Shown: positions 15,355-27,929 of the stretch, in pieces
Layout of the letters: each line of letters opens with the position of its first letter
Position numbering within the stretch: the stretch's first letter is position 1
Source: Chrysomallon squamiferum
Taxonomy: Eukaryota; Mollusca; Gastropoda; Neomphalida; Peltospiridae
NCBI GenBank assembly: GCA_012295275.1
Contig: CM022679.1
Span: 23,961,002-24,025,001, forward strand
Reading direction: 5' to 3'
Length of the DNA: 64,000 nt
Translations under genes and position numbers: made by a program
Notes under the pieces: generated by a model
What the model was told of the DNA's origin: nothing
The model's database searches: none
The model's input: only the letters and a program-made list of their open reading frames with translations

Positions 15355-16420
15355 ATTTTAAATAAATATATTTTGGAAGAATTGGAATAATTAATGTTGC
15401 TCTATGATATTTTTCTCTTCCACTGCATTTATATACATCTTTCTGACCTGAAGAAACATTATATTTCTTATGCTACTACTACTGCTACTACTACTACTAC
15501 TACTACTACTACTAATAATAATAATAATCATAATAAAAATAATAAACAATAATGGTGATTATGGTAACACAACACCAACAACATTAGTAAATGAATGAAT
15601 GAATGAATGAATTAAAGTATTAAATAATTAATAACTTGGAAGACCACTGCAAGAGTTACGCATTTTGATAAGTCCCTTAACATAAGTAAGTAAAGCATGA
15701 ATAGTTTTTTTTTTTTTTTTTTTTTAATAATATCATGTATGTTGTTCTGAACAAGCAGCAGTTAAATTGTTATATTAAAGTAGTTTTATATGAATAGTAG
15801 CTCTTTGAATACATATTTCTTCGGGAAATAAACAATAAAAATCACTACCACCACCAAAAAACAATGAGATGAACAAACCTAAATCCGCGTTTTTTGGCAT
15901 TATTATACATTATTTTAATATAAAGATATAAAGGATATTCTGTTAAACTAGCTAATTAAAATCTGCTAAATAAGAACGAAAATAAGCAACGGAATAACAA
16001 CTATGTCAGAAAAAAAAAAAAAAAAAAAAAAAAGACTACAACAATAAAAACAACAACAACAACAAACAAACAATAAACATGAACAACAATAATAATAATA
16101 TAATTAACATAATTACTGTTACGTTTGAAGGGTAGTGCAAACCATATTTTTTTGACAAAGCACAAAGATGTATAACATATTCATTGTCACATGTATTTTT
16201 TGGTTAAAAGGTAGCACTTCCCGAGAACTGAACACTGCTCTGTTAAATTCATAGTTCATATGTAAGAGGACTTTGTATAAATATTTCTCTGGGAAATAAA
16301 TAATAGCAATTATGCTTATTAGCAACTCCTAACAACAGCACCCATCGACTTGGAGATACGAAAAACAAAAACGTTACCGCTATTTTATTACATCATAATG
16401 CATTGCAACTACATCTAGAT
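13740..16420 (+). repeat. Unit U copy 1
   Basis: A repeat unit of about 2.7 kb. In order it shows a segment like GAAACTATTTAATAAT, the CAAGCTTCGCCGAAGC segment, TGAGGTATGAAATAAAC, an (AAT)n run at 14416-14475, CTCTTGGAAAACC, a (GT)n run, an ACT/AAT run near 15475-15527, GTTGTTCTGAACAAGC, a poly-A run, and the end segment TTCCCGAGAACTG to GCAACTACATCTAGATC. Further copies, direct and inverted, lie at 17.3-18.2, 18.3-20.6, 23.4-25.2, 27.9-30.6 and 30.9-33.9 kb. No open frame of a transposase or reverse transcriptase was seen. Its end segment matches the 5' flank of the module gene at 33963. Confidence 0.75.
14416..14475. repeat. (AAT)n microsatellite inside unit U
   Basis: AAT run with CAA edge; it yields poly-Asn or poly-Leu frames only. 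The same position of other unit U copies carries comparable runs (18316-18366, 31518-31558, 32945-33000). Confidence 0.95.
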
Positions 16421-16585
16421 CTTTAAAGAAAACTATTTTGACTAACAATATTAAGACAGGTTGAATAGGCTCATCCATCATCCAAAATACTTGGAGCTGA
16501 AGCATTACAGATTTCAGAATATAAGGAGATAGTCTTATAATATGTTACAAGCGTAAACGCAAAATCAATATATTTAAGCATCTGG

Positions 16586-16652
<67 letters not shown>

Positions 16653-17280
16653 TATGAGGCCAAATGCTTAAGGATATTCAAAGTATATTGACATAAAAAC
16701 TACACTTGGTTGATCTCGATTGCATTCTTTAACTCATGATGATAGCATTATAATGTAGAGAATTCTCTGTTACCAGACATTCTCTCTTTTCTTTTGAACT
16801 ATATTTCACCCAGCCACACTAATACACACAAACACGTAACCAATACAGACATACCATTACTGTCCTGGTTCCTTAAGATAGCCTGGGTGACAGTCCCGTT
16901 TTGGAGGAATTTCCCAAGTATTTTAAGTCTAATCAAGAGAAGAAAACTTCTGATGCCTTAATATTGCATAATTAACATATACACGATTACAAAGGCATGA
17001 ATTTCTGATTTCATTGGTTACATTAATATTTATGATATGTAATCTAAAATTTAATACAAATAACAGATTTCAAAAATAAAATAAAATGTATCAACAACAA
17101 CTGACAGGAATCTTTTCAGCAATATCTTCATTTTTACAGTAAACATTGTAATAATTCTTCTTTCAGTTTCAGTCTACTATCTTCTTTAATAAAAATTAAT
17201 AAGTTATTATGCACACAGCTTCACAAAAATAAATGACAAATAATAAAATACAAATACAGTTTGGAAGAATTTTAGGAAGA
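16421..17280. other. Spacer with TA hairpin and 3'-flank-like segment
   Basis: Sequence between unit U copies. It contains the inverted repeat around (TA)n (16566-16690). At about 17050-17200 a segment (words TGACAGGAA, TAATAATTCTTCTTTCAG, AGTCTACT) resembles the DNA just downstream of the module gene (38400-38510) and also 26140-26260. No coding exon of the module gene was found between the 5'-flank-like and 3'-flank-like parts. Confidence 0.55.
16566..16690. repeat. Imperfect inverted repeat around (TA)n
   Basis: The left arm (AATATATTTAAGCATCTGG, then TCTCATATATA) and the right arm (TATATATGAGGCC, then AAATGCTTAAGGATATTC) are near-complementary, with a TA run of about 50 bases at the centre. 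It could fold as a long hairpin and resembles a small MITE-like or palindromic element. Confidence 0.7.
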
Positions 17281-18289
17281 AATTATTTTTCTATATGATT
17301 CGTTTCTTTCTTCCACGGTATTTTTAAGCACATTTCTGACATCAAGAAACATAATTCTTTAGAGCATGATATCGGAACAACAACAACAACAACAACCACA
17401 ACCACAGCAACGACAATAAAATAAAAAAATAAAAAAATAAAAGTTTTAAATCATTCATAACTTTGAAGACTCCAGCAAAATTTACATATTTCGATAAGCA
17501 CTTTATACGTTGTTCTGAACAAGTAGCAGTTATCGGGGAATCTTACATGAATAATAGCTCTTAATGTACGAATTTCTGCGTGAAATAAATAGTAAAACGT
17601 TTGCCGAACCGTTTTGTATATCAGTCGCTCCTGACAACTATTCCGAGGTAAAAAAGACACAAACACAACAGGTTGACCCTTGAACGCTATTGCAAGATTT
17701 ATATATTTCGGTATACCACTTAATCTACATAAATAAGTCAGGTAACAATGATCACTTACAGTGACTTCAGCAAGATATACATATTTTGATAAAGTATTTA
17801 TTGTCATGTAATGTGTCGCATATACGTTGTTCTGAACAAGTAGCAGTTCCCGGGAAACACTACTACTGTTTTACATGAGTAACAGCAATTTGTATACGTA
17901 TTTCTCCGAGAAAAATAAAACATAGTTAAAACGGTGCTGATTCATTTTGCTTATGAGTCACTTCTGAAACTACCGCGAGGTATGAAAGAGACAAACACTA
18001 CAAGGTGACTGTTTAAGATTGTTGCATGATTTATATATTTTGATAAACCACTTAACCTACATAAATAAGTCAGGTAACAATGATCACTTAGCGTGCTTAC
18101 CGCACAGACTTGCCGTAAGGACTTCCCAGAAAAACAAAGAGAAAGAAAAAAAATATCTATGAGAGACAGAGAGAGAAACATTAATCCGCATATTTAGCAC
18201 TATTCTATATTATTTTCTGCATGTAGTATAGAGGATGTTCTGTTAATCTACCTTATTAAAACCTGCTAAATAAAAATGAAAAGAAAACA
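17281..18289 (+). repeat. Partial copies of unit U
   Basis: Two partial, direct copies of the middle of unit U, marked by GTTGTTCTGAACAAGTAGCAG at about 17508 and 17825 and by AAGTCAGGTAACAATGATCA at about 17735 and 18067. Short minus-strand frames here share the peptide word SDHCYLTYLCRLSG because the DNA is repeated, not because it is a gene. Confidence 0.7.
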
Positions 18290-18313
18290 TACGTAATAGC
18301 AATAAAACATATC

Positions 18314-18372
<59 letters not shown>

Positions 18373-19399
18373 TAATAATAATAACAATAACAACAACAAC
18401 AAAAGATGTGATGTGTCACATGCTTCCTCTTTTGACAGAAACTCTTGGAAAACCAAATTAGAAATATCAAATTTGGTTTTTGCCAATTCAATTAATTATC
18501 TGTTTATTAGTAACCATCCTAAAACGATCAAAACGTATTCAATGATCATAAACATTACTGCTGTTGTATATTGTATATAAATTATAGAATAAATAATGAC
18601 AATTTATTTATTAAATTGAAAACTCTTTTAAAAATGGTCTTTTAAGATCTAAACCAGCAGCTGCACACAAAAAGAAATAACTTTTAGCAATGTATAATTT
18701 ACATGTATTTGTCGAAGTAAATTCAGTGCCCGAAACAACAGAAATGTATCTAGTCATGATATCTTGCCACTACGTATATATGTGTATAATACATATAACA
18801 TTATGGTGCATTTGTTCCTTTCTGATTTAGCGAATAAACAACAATTTGCGAACTAAAGTCAAATGGACAATATTAGGTCCATAATCAAACAATCAAAATT
18901 TGAGATATCTACATATTAATGGGTATTTTTTAATGTGTAGGCTCACGTTTCTATACAATATTAAATGATGGATATTTGTAATAATACCAACACTAATAAT
19001 TCAATCCATGCAATCAATTTAATTGTGTGTGTGTGTGTGTTTGCGTGTGTGTGTGTGTGTGTGTGTGTTATGGTTCATAGATGCTGTGTTAACGTTTCCG
19101 ACTGCCAGTTTTTAAACTTTCTCACTACTCTATCTCTCAAACAAACAGACTCCAGAACAAACAAACCTACACATATATATATACATGTTAAAAAAATGTT
19201 AATAAAATAAAAGGAAAAAACATAAAATAAATTTTTAGAATTATTATATAATTATAAATAAATAAATAAATAAATAAATATATTTTGGAAGAATTGTAGG
19301 AATAATTAATGTTGCTCTATGATATTTTTCTCTTCCACGGCATTTATATACATCTTTCTGACCTGAAGAAACATTATATTTCTTATGCCACTACTACTG

Positions 19400-19441
<42 letters not shown>

Positions 19442-20630
19442 ATAATAATAATAATAATAATAAACAATAATGGTGATTATGGTAACACAACACCAACAAC
19501 ATTAGTAAATGAATGAATGAATTAAAGTATTAAATAATTAATAACTTGGAAGACCACTGCAAGAGTTACGCATTTTGATAAGGCCCTTAACATAAGTAAG
19601 TAAAGCATGAATAGTTTCTTTTTTCTTCTTTTTTTAATAATATCATGTATGTTGTTCTGAACAAGCAGCAGTTAAATTGCTATATTAAAGTAGTTTTATA
19701 TGAATAGTAGCTCTTTGTATACATATTTCTTCGGGAAATAAACAATAAAAATTGTGCTGAACCGTTTTTTTTTTTTATTAGTCGCCCCTGACAACTACTC
19801 CCAGGTAGGAATGAGACAAAAACAATCAGGTTGACTTTTGAAAGCTATTGCAGTATTTATATATTTTGATAAAGCACATAACGTACACAAATAGTCAGGT
19901 AAAGTGATCACTTAGAATAGTTACAGCACAGACTTGCCGTATGGATCTCACACGAGAAGAAAAAAAACAACCGAAAACAACGATAACAATAAAAATATTT
20001 AAAAAAAGGAAAAAATCAAAAATCACTACCACCACCAAAAAACAATGAGATCAACAAACATAAATCCGCGTTTTTTGGCATTATTATACATTATTTTAAT
20101 ATAAAGATATAAAGGATATTCTGTTAAACTAGCTAATTAAAATCTGCTAAATAAGAACGAAAATAAGCAACGGAATAACAACTAACGTAGAAAAAAACAA
20201 ACAAATAAAAAAAAAACATAAAAAAAATAAAAATAAAAACAACAACAACAAACAAACAATAAACAAGAACAACATTAATAATACATTAATAATAATATAA
20301 TTAACATAATTACTATTACGCTTGAAGGGTGGTGCAAAATATATATTTTTTGACAAAGCACAAAGATTGTTTCATGTATAACATATTCATTGTTACATGT
20401 ATTTTTGGGTTAAAAGGTTGCACTTCCCGAGAACTGAACACTACTCTGTTAAATTCATAGTTCATATGTAAGAGGCCTTTGTATAAATATTTCTCTGGGA
20501 AATAAATAATAGCAATCATGCTTATTAGCAACTCCTAACAACAGCACCCAGCGACTTGGAGATACGAAAAACAAAAACGTTACCGCTATTTTATTACATC
20601 ATAATGCATTGCAACTACATCTAGATCATA
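18290..20630 (+). repeat. Unit U copy 2 (near-identical to copy 1)
   Basis: Almost the same sequence as 14401-16420 over about 2 kb, differing in microsatellite lengths, scattered substitutions and an extra segment of about 280 bases at 19742-20020 that is missing from copy 1. The match stops at the word CTAGATC in both. The high similarity compared with the other copies indicates a recent tandem duplication. Confidence 0.85.
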
Positions 20631-20689
20631 TGTAAGAGGTCTTTGTATAAATATTACATAGATATTAAAGATTACAGCTAAACCAATGG

Positions 20690-22339
20690 AAGGAGAGGTC
20701 AAAGACTCTAGAAAGAAAGGCTGCATATAATCGAAAACGAACGTAAGAATAAAATGTGTGTTGAATGATTTTATGGCATGAGTTTAAAATATTTTGTTAA
20801 AGGCTCAGTTTTATTAAAATAAAACAAAATAACAATACATACAATTAGATGTTTACTTTTATGTTGGTGACAATGGCTTGGTTATATAATATTTTATCAT
20901 TTTATCATTTTCTAATGTGTCTAGAATGAGAAGTGACTTCTCTCTATTTTTCTAGCCTAGCATGAACCCTGTAATGTTCAGAATAATGTATTAAAGAAAG
21001 CAACAACGTGCATTGACCTACCACTGTCTCTGCTTGAAGTCTTGGAATATTTCCATATAATTATCCATGATCTTAGCCAGCAAAATGGCAGGGAAAAGAA
21101 GAAATAATAAATAAAATATATTTAATATTATTATCATTAAAAGTGTTATAGTCTTAGAAACAATATTGAAACCATCTACATGTTCCTGTGAAGACTGAAG
21201 GACACGTTTATTGCATATACTCATTTCAGCACAGCTATAGTTGAACCAATACATATTTATTACATGTATCTGTCTTACAGACTGTTTTCACCTCTTTACT
21301 GTCTCTCAGTTTGTCCACACAGCTGATTGAGGAGTACTGTTTATCCAGATCCATGGAAACCTCTTCCACATCGGCAATCTCAGCCTGGACCTCTTCTTCA
21401 TCTTGTTCAACATCTTCACCCCCTTCCTCTAGATCAGCAAGCAATTCATCTGCTAAAAACATGCTAACTTAATTTTCTGAAATAAAGTGAACGTTAAACT
21501 AGTCCTTTTAAGGAACGGATTTACTGGTTCATTGATAAATTACTCGACATACAGGCAGGAATGACAGAATTTAATATAAATAATAAAAATGATTTTCCAT
21601 GTAAATAATATTTTTGGTTAAAATCATTTCCATTACATGTATTCAAATAAAATGCTAAAAGTGAAGGTGATTTTGTTTCCTTTAGATGTCCTAAATTAAA
21701 ATAAAATATTAAACCTGATTGTATCAATGAGTTTTTACTTTATAATAATAATAATAATAATGATGATGATGATGATGATGATGATAATAATAATAATAAT
21801 AATAATAAATTCTGATATTATAGAATAATATCTATATCACAGTATGTAATGTGTGAATGCTTTTTATACTGGTGAAAGAAACTAAAATTCCAAAGAAAAT
21901 ATCATCAAACATAAGATAAAATTTAACGTTTGATAAACTCTCGATACTGAATAACACTGATATTATTTTTAAAAATCATGCAGTATATTGCAATAAATAT
22001 CTTTTCTAATTTTTGTAACTCTGTCTTTGAGCTTTACTATTGTACATAATCATAATAACGTTAATGGCGACCAATGGAGCAAGTGTAAGATAAGCACTTT
22101 TGATTAGGTCTACTGATAGAGGTTTTACTTAATATTTATACTACAGTTATTATAAAACGAGGGACATTTTGAACGATCACCGGTGAATGACTCTTAAACC
22201 GTTAGAATTTTACTACAACTTGTTATTGTTCAGCTATTTCAAATATATAAAAATAAACAAATTTTTCCTTATAATGATCATGCTATCAGTCTGCTATGGA
22301 TTGAAATTGTGTAAGGTACACCTCGTTACAAATATATTT

Positions 22340-22434
<95 letters not shown>

Positions 22435-22440
22435 GCAGTC

Positions 22441-22485
<45 letters not shown>

Positions 22486-22800
22486 TATCTAGGGGTAGGG
22501 GCCCCACAATACCTGTAACGGTTTGAAGTTAAAGTGTTGCAGTCATATACTAACGTTGTTAATTTAAGACCTCTACTCTTTTTAAAATAAAATTTAAAAA
22601 AAATATTAACCTATTACATTGTATTTCTTCTTTAGCTTATTGTTTTTATTATTTTTTTTTTAACTTTGTAAGTTCACGTACTATCTATATTAGACGTTTT
22701 CAATCAGAAACATTATTCGTTTCTCAGCAGTACAGACGCATTTTATCAGTTTTTATTTTGTCACAGTATTATGACGTAGAAAAAAACCGCAGTCTGAAGA
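20690..22800 (-). pseudogene. PRPF31 pseudogene, 5' block (exons 1 and 2 and upstream)
   Basis: Minus-strand copy of PRPF31 exons 1 and 2 with intron 2 sequence and the 5' flank. The exon 1 copy (21292-21462) is still open over all 57 codons and differs little from the real exon (MFLADELLADLEEGGEDVEQ start). The exon 2 copy (about 21026-21085) has lost the acceptor CAG and carries a frame-disrupting insertion in the segment matching DNVRKY. Upstream DNA matches the real gene through about 48.5-48.7 kb and again at 49.39-49.47 kb, where it includes a piece of the last exon of the neighbouring gene, so the copy was made from genomic DNA and not from mRNA. No exon 3 to 7 relic was found. It is not functional. 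Confidence 0.88.
22343..22430. repeat. (GA)n microsatellite
   Basis: About 88 bases of GA. A (GT)n run at 22444-22485 follows after a short gap. Confidence 0.97.
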
Positions 22801-22819
22801 TACACAAATGGTAAACTTT

Positions 22820-23360
22820 AACAACAATAAAATATTTTGTCTGGAGGCTGAGGTGCGTCTAGATTAAGATCACCTGAGCAACATCCGGTCAGCCCGTATG
22901 TGAATCCGATGTTGATTCCAACACAACAATATTGTTATAATCAAGATATATATATATTTTCCATTACTGCATTGTTCACCGGTCTTCTATATATTAAAAT
23001 TCAAATTATCCATGGTTCAGTTTATTTATTATGTATTAGAAGCTGGATTTTATTAAACGAGTGAATTAAAATGTATTTGAACCCTTCTACCGTCTAAAAA
23101 AGAAGAAAACAAAAACAAACAAACAAACAAACAACAACAACAACAACAAAAGAAAAATAAATATCTAGACCTCTTCCTTCTCTGTTATAATATAGAACTT
23201 CTAAATAGCTTTGTTTTACAAAATTAAACTATTACTACCGCACTAATACCACTGCTGCTGCTGCTAACACAACAAAAGGCCAAGAAATAAATACATAAAT
23301 AAATAAAGAACGAAACAAATAATTAAAAAAAAGAATCCATCAGTAATTATGATATTGGCT
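22820..23360 (+). repeat. RepA copy 2 (direct)
   Basis: Second direct copy of the RepA element, with the same word order as 11100-11800. It abuts the right-hand end of the PRPF31 pseudogene, so the pseudogene is bracketed by direct RepA copies. Confidence 0.8.
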
Positions 23361-24116
23361 AAGGGGATTAACTGATTTTGGGACAAGCTTCGCTGGAACA
23401 ATTGAATAACTGACAAACCATAGGAAACAGGTTGATTCGACAAGTACAGTAATTTACACAGTATTTGGTAACCTTGTAGCTTTCGTCTACTGAATATTTT
23501 GCAACAATTTATTGTTCTGAAGCTATTTTGAGATATGTGAAAAAGGTAATATAAAACTGAGAGAGAGATAGAGAGTTTTCACGTTATATTTTATCTTTGT
23601 ATTATGTCTTAGTTGTATTTTATTTTATTTATTATTATCTCATATACGTTGTTCTGAACAAATAGCAGTTATCGGGGAATCACCACTACTGTGTTAAATT
23701 AGTCTTACATGAAAAATTGCTCTAAAAGTTGTGTTGAACCGTTTTGTTTATTAGTCGCTCCTGAAAATTATTCCGAGGTATGAAAGAGACAAAATAAGAT
23801 GACATTTGAAGGCTATCGCAGGATATATATATTTTGATAAACCACTTAAACTACATAAATAAGTCAGGTAACAATGATCACTTAGCGTGCTTACCGCACA
23901 GACTTGCCGTAAGGACTTCCCAGAAAATCAAAGAAAATAAATATCTATGAGAGACAGAGAGAGAAACATTATTCCGCATATTTAGCATTATTCTGTAATA
24001 TTTTCTGCATGTAATATGAAGGATATTCTGATAAACTACCTTATTAAAATCTACTAAATAAAAATGAAAACAAAACAAACGGAATAACAGAAAACTTAAA
24101 AGAATTTTTAAAATGC

Positions 24117-24150
<34 letters not shown>

Positions 24151-24792
24151 GGTAATGATGATGATGATGATGATGTTGAAGTTGATAATAAAAAGAAACA
24201 AAAAGAAGAAAAAAGAAGAACCACAGCATCAACAACAACAACAACAATATAAATAAATAAATAAGTAAATAAATAAGAACTCTGAAGACTTCAGCAAGAT
24301 TTACATATTTTGATAAAGCATTTAATGTCATGTAATGTGTCGCATATACGTTGTTCTGAACAAGCAGCTATTCCCGGGAATCAGTACTACTGTTTTACAT
24401 GAATAACAGCAATTTGTATACGTATTTCTCCGAGAAAAATAAAACATAGTAAAAACTGTGCTGATTCATTTTGCTTATCAGTAACTTCTGACAGCTACCG
24501 CGAGGTATGAAAGAGACAAACACTACAAGGTGACCGTTTAATGATTTATATATTTTGATAAACCACTTAACCTACATAAATAAGTCAGGTAACAATGATC
24601 ATTTTAAGTGGTTACAGCACAGATTTGCCATAAGGACTTGTCAGAAGGAAAACAAAAATATGAAAAACAAACATTAATCTGCATATTTAGTATTATTCTA
24701 TATTAATTTCTACATGCAATATAAAGGATATTCAAATCTGCTAAATAAGAATGAAGAAAACAAACAGAATAACAACAAACTTAAAGTAATTT

Positions 24793-24852
<60 letters not shown>

Positions 24853-25160
24853 CTGATATATAATTACTATCATATTTAAACGGTATTGCAAAGTATATTT
24901 ATTTTTATAAAGCATTTAACCTAAATAAATAAACCATACATGTGTAACAGGTCTTTATATACGAATTTAAACGATAGCGACTGTACTGAAAAGCTTTGTT
25001 TATTAGCGGCTCCTGACAACAGTAACCAACGATTCGGAGAAACGAAACACAGAAAAATATTACCGCTATTTTATAACATGATCATGCATTGCGACTGTAA
25101 TTAAATCTTTAAATACAATTATTTTTAATACCAAATTAAGAAATTTTAACATATAAAAAA
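23360..25160 (+). repeat. Unit U copy 3 (direct, rearranged)
   Basis: Diverged pieces of unit U, including two rounds of the GTTGTTCTGAACAA segment (about 23649 and 24349), two AAT runs (about 24118-24147 and 24796-24850) and the end segment near 25000-25100. Positions 23.94-25.09 kb are mirrored by 27.93-29.13 kb on the other strand. Confidence 0.75.
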
Positions 25161-27020
25161 TGTTTTGCATATAATATATATATATATATATGGCTTAGTT
25201 GTTTGTGCGTGGGATTTGTTGTGTTTTTGGGGGGGGGTTTTAAGAATATCTTTTCACATATTTTATCTGTGTATTATGGCTTAGTTGTTCATGCGTGCGT
25301 ATGTTGTTGTTTTGTTTTTTTTAGAACATCTTTTCACAAACTTTGTAAGTTATTTATTTTGCTTGGTCTGTAAATATTTGTTTTTGGGGAGGGTGCAGAC
25401 TGAGTTGACCTTCCTGATTGTTGTGCATGATTCGTGGAATTAATAATACTTCATTGTGAGTAGTTAAGTTTTCTATGTTTACTTTGATACAAAAAATCAG
25501 AAATATAATTTTACAATTTCGTTGCATCATTTCTCACTAAACAGCATACGAACGTGATGCTGTATACTTTAATGCGCACGTATATAGGATACTTAACCTA
25601 TTAACCTAGTATTGTGAGGTATGAAATAAAAAAAATGAAATAACACTCCCGGGTGTATGTAATCTGTTAAATTATTATAATTAAATGAAAAATTGTACAA
25701 AATTAAAAATTAAAAACAATAAAAGCAAACAAACAAACAAGCAAATAAATAAATAAATACATAAACAAAAATATTAAATAATATACGTTCTTCTGAACAC
25801 GTAGCAGTTCCCAGGAATCACCACTACTGTTTTACATGAATAACAGCTCTTTGTATACGTATTTCTCCGGGAAAACGATAACAAGGTAAAAATTGTGCTG
25901 AATCATTTTATTTGTCATTTAAGATAACTACTCCGAGGTATGAAAGAGACAAACACAACAAGGTGACCATTTAATATTTTGAAAAAACACTGAACCTGCA
26001 TAATTAACTCATGTAACAATGTCCATGAACTGTTGGAAGATCGGCGTACAGTTAACGTATACAGTATTACAAATACATAAGTTTTCTTTTGGTTAGAATT
26101 AATGTTTATGTCAAATAAATTGAAATATAATAAACATAACTGATTTCAAAAGAACAGAAAATTTGTCAAGAAGAACTAATAAGAAACTATACAGCAATCG
26201 CTTAATGTTTTGCAATATATATTTTTATAAATCTTCTTTCACTTTGAGACAGCTTATCAATATTGTTTAATCACAATATCTTAGTTTTTATATATATATA
26301 TTTTAATTTTATTTTTTCATCATATATATATATTTTTTGTTTAGTTAATGAGTCTGTTGAGATTATGAATTACTACATGTACCAACGTTATTTTGAAGTC
26401 ACTTATATCAGAGAATCAATAACAGATCACATGTGGTTTGCAATGGAAAATACAAAGAAGTCACGTATAGAAACATTTTAATATTTCCAAATAATAGGGA
26501 TAAGTGAGCAATAACAATAAACTAATTTAACATATAAGTATATTAACAAACTACTTTAAAATGATAAAGGAATAAATAAATAAAATTACTAAGCCTGAAG
26601 TTAACAAATAGGATGAAATTTAAAAAAAAAAATAATAATAATAATAAAAATTAAAACAAAAATAATAATTTAGTAAATATAAAATATGTAGAGAAAAAAG
26701 CTAAACTGATATACACAACAATTCATGATAAATCAAATATGCAACCTACCTCAGTAATGTAAACTAATAGTAAATAAAACTATACTTCCATATGTCTGAT
26801 GAATAAAATACACGAATGATTTCTAAACTAGTGAAAGAAACTATTTGATGACAATATAATAACATAAAGGAAATTAAAAAGTGTGGTGATAAGCACTCGA
26901 GATTGAAGGACGCTTTAATAGTTTAAAACGTATTATAATGAATATTATTTTCACATTTTGACACTTTGGCCATAAGATTGGCTATGTATATTATGAAGTT
27001 AAGTTCTTTTTTCACATTTG

Positions 27021-27055
<35 letters not shown>

Positions 27056-27151
27056 TTAGTTTCCTCCGTTTGTTAACTTCAAGAGTAGTAATTTTAAATA
27101 TTTACTCCTTTGTCACATTAAAGTTGTTTGTTTATATATTAAATTGGTTTA

Positions 27152-27469
27152 TTGTTCTTGGTGACTTATCCCTATTATTTGGAAATAACTGATCAACAGC
27201 TGATGAGAGGGAGTTTCCTAAAGCTGAGGTCAAGGGGTGTCACTTCCATTATTGAGGAGGAAGGTGCAGGACCTGGGTCTTGCACTGCGGTACTCCCATC
27301 CAACTGTGGATCCGCAGGGCTGCCGGACCAGCTCTACTACCACAAGACAAAATTCAGGACGCATGGATTGAAACTATGGACTCGACACCAAATTTTCCTC
27401 ATGTCCAAGAGTTCACATGAAAAAGAATTTCTTAAACTAAGATTCTGCTGGATTATCTGGGCAATATGA
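27152..27469 (+). other. Unassigned open frame, 105 codons
   Basis: An uninterrupted ATG-to-TGA frame in sequence of higher GC than its surroundings, beginning MFLVTYPYYLEITDQQLMRG. I recognise no domain. It has no signal peptide, no close homologue in the window and no clear splice sites. Its first codons lie in one arm of a 24-base inverted repeat. It may be a fragment of a mobile element or chance. Confidence 0.2.
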
Positions 27470-27716
27470 CAGATAGTAATAAAAAGCTGTCAGATTCTTA
27501 TTAGCACCTTCATTGATTTCCTTCGAAATACAGTTAGAGGATTTATTCTTATCAACAGCTGAGAAGTATTTGTAGCACCCCTAAAAGGATTCTCAAACCA
27601 AATGTAGCGGATTCGATATAATGTACATTTATAAAATCGATATCATGGAGGTCAGGTCATTAATTTGTTTTAATCATTAATTTTATTCATTCCTCAGTAA
27701 TCCATATTCCATTTAC

Positions 27717-27721
<5 letters not shown>

Positions 27722-27765
<44 letters not shown>
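27722..27765. repeat. (GA)n microsatellite
   Basis: About 44 bases of GA. Confidence 0.96.
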
Positions 27766-27768
<3 letters not shown>

Positions 27769-27929
27769 AAAACCGGTAGTCAGAAACATTAACGCAGTAT
27801 CAGTTAACCATAAAATACTGTATATATGCAAAAAACTTTTTATATGTGAAAATATATAATATATAACTAAAAACAATTATATTTAAATATCTAAATATAG
27901 TTGCAATGCATAATCATGTAATAAAATAG

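Larger units (their letters stand above)
25161..27929. other. Loop region of the large inverted repeat
   Basis: Mixed repeat fragments: a unit U piece at 25490-25680 (GAACGTGATGCTG, TGAGGTATGAAATAAA), another at 25790-26000, a 3'-flank-like piece at 26140-26460 resembling 38400-39060, a unit U start piece at 26800-27010, a (TA)n run near 27030-27052, and (GA)n at 27722-27765. A 24-base perfect inverted repeat lies at 26482-26505 and 27164-27187. An open frame of 105 codons at 27152-27469 is described separately. Confidence 0.6.

Noticed and set aside
17451-18181. Two minus-strand frames sharing the peptide word SDHCYLTYLCRLSG
   Set aside because: The shared word arises from repeated unit U DNA, not from a protein family; other unit U copies break these frames.
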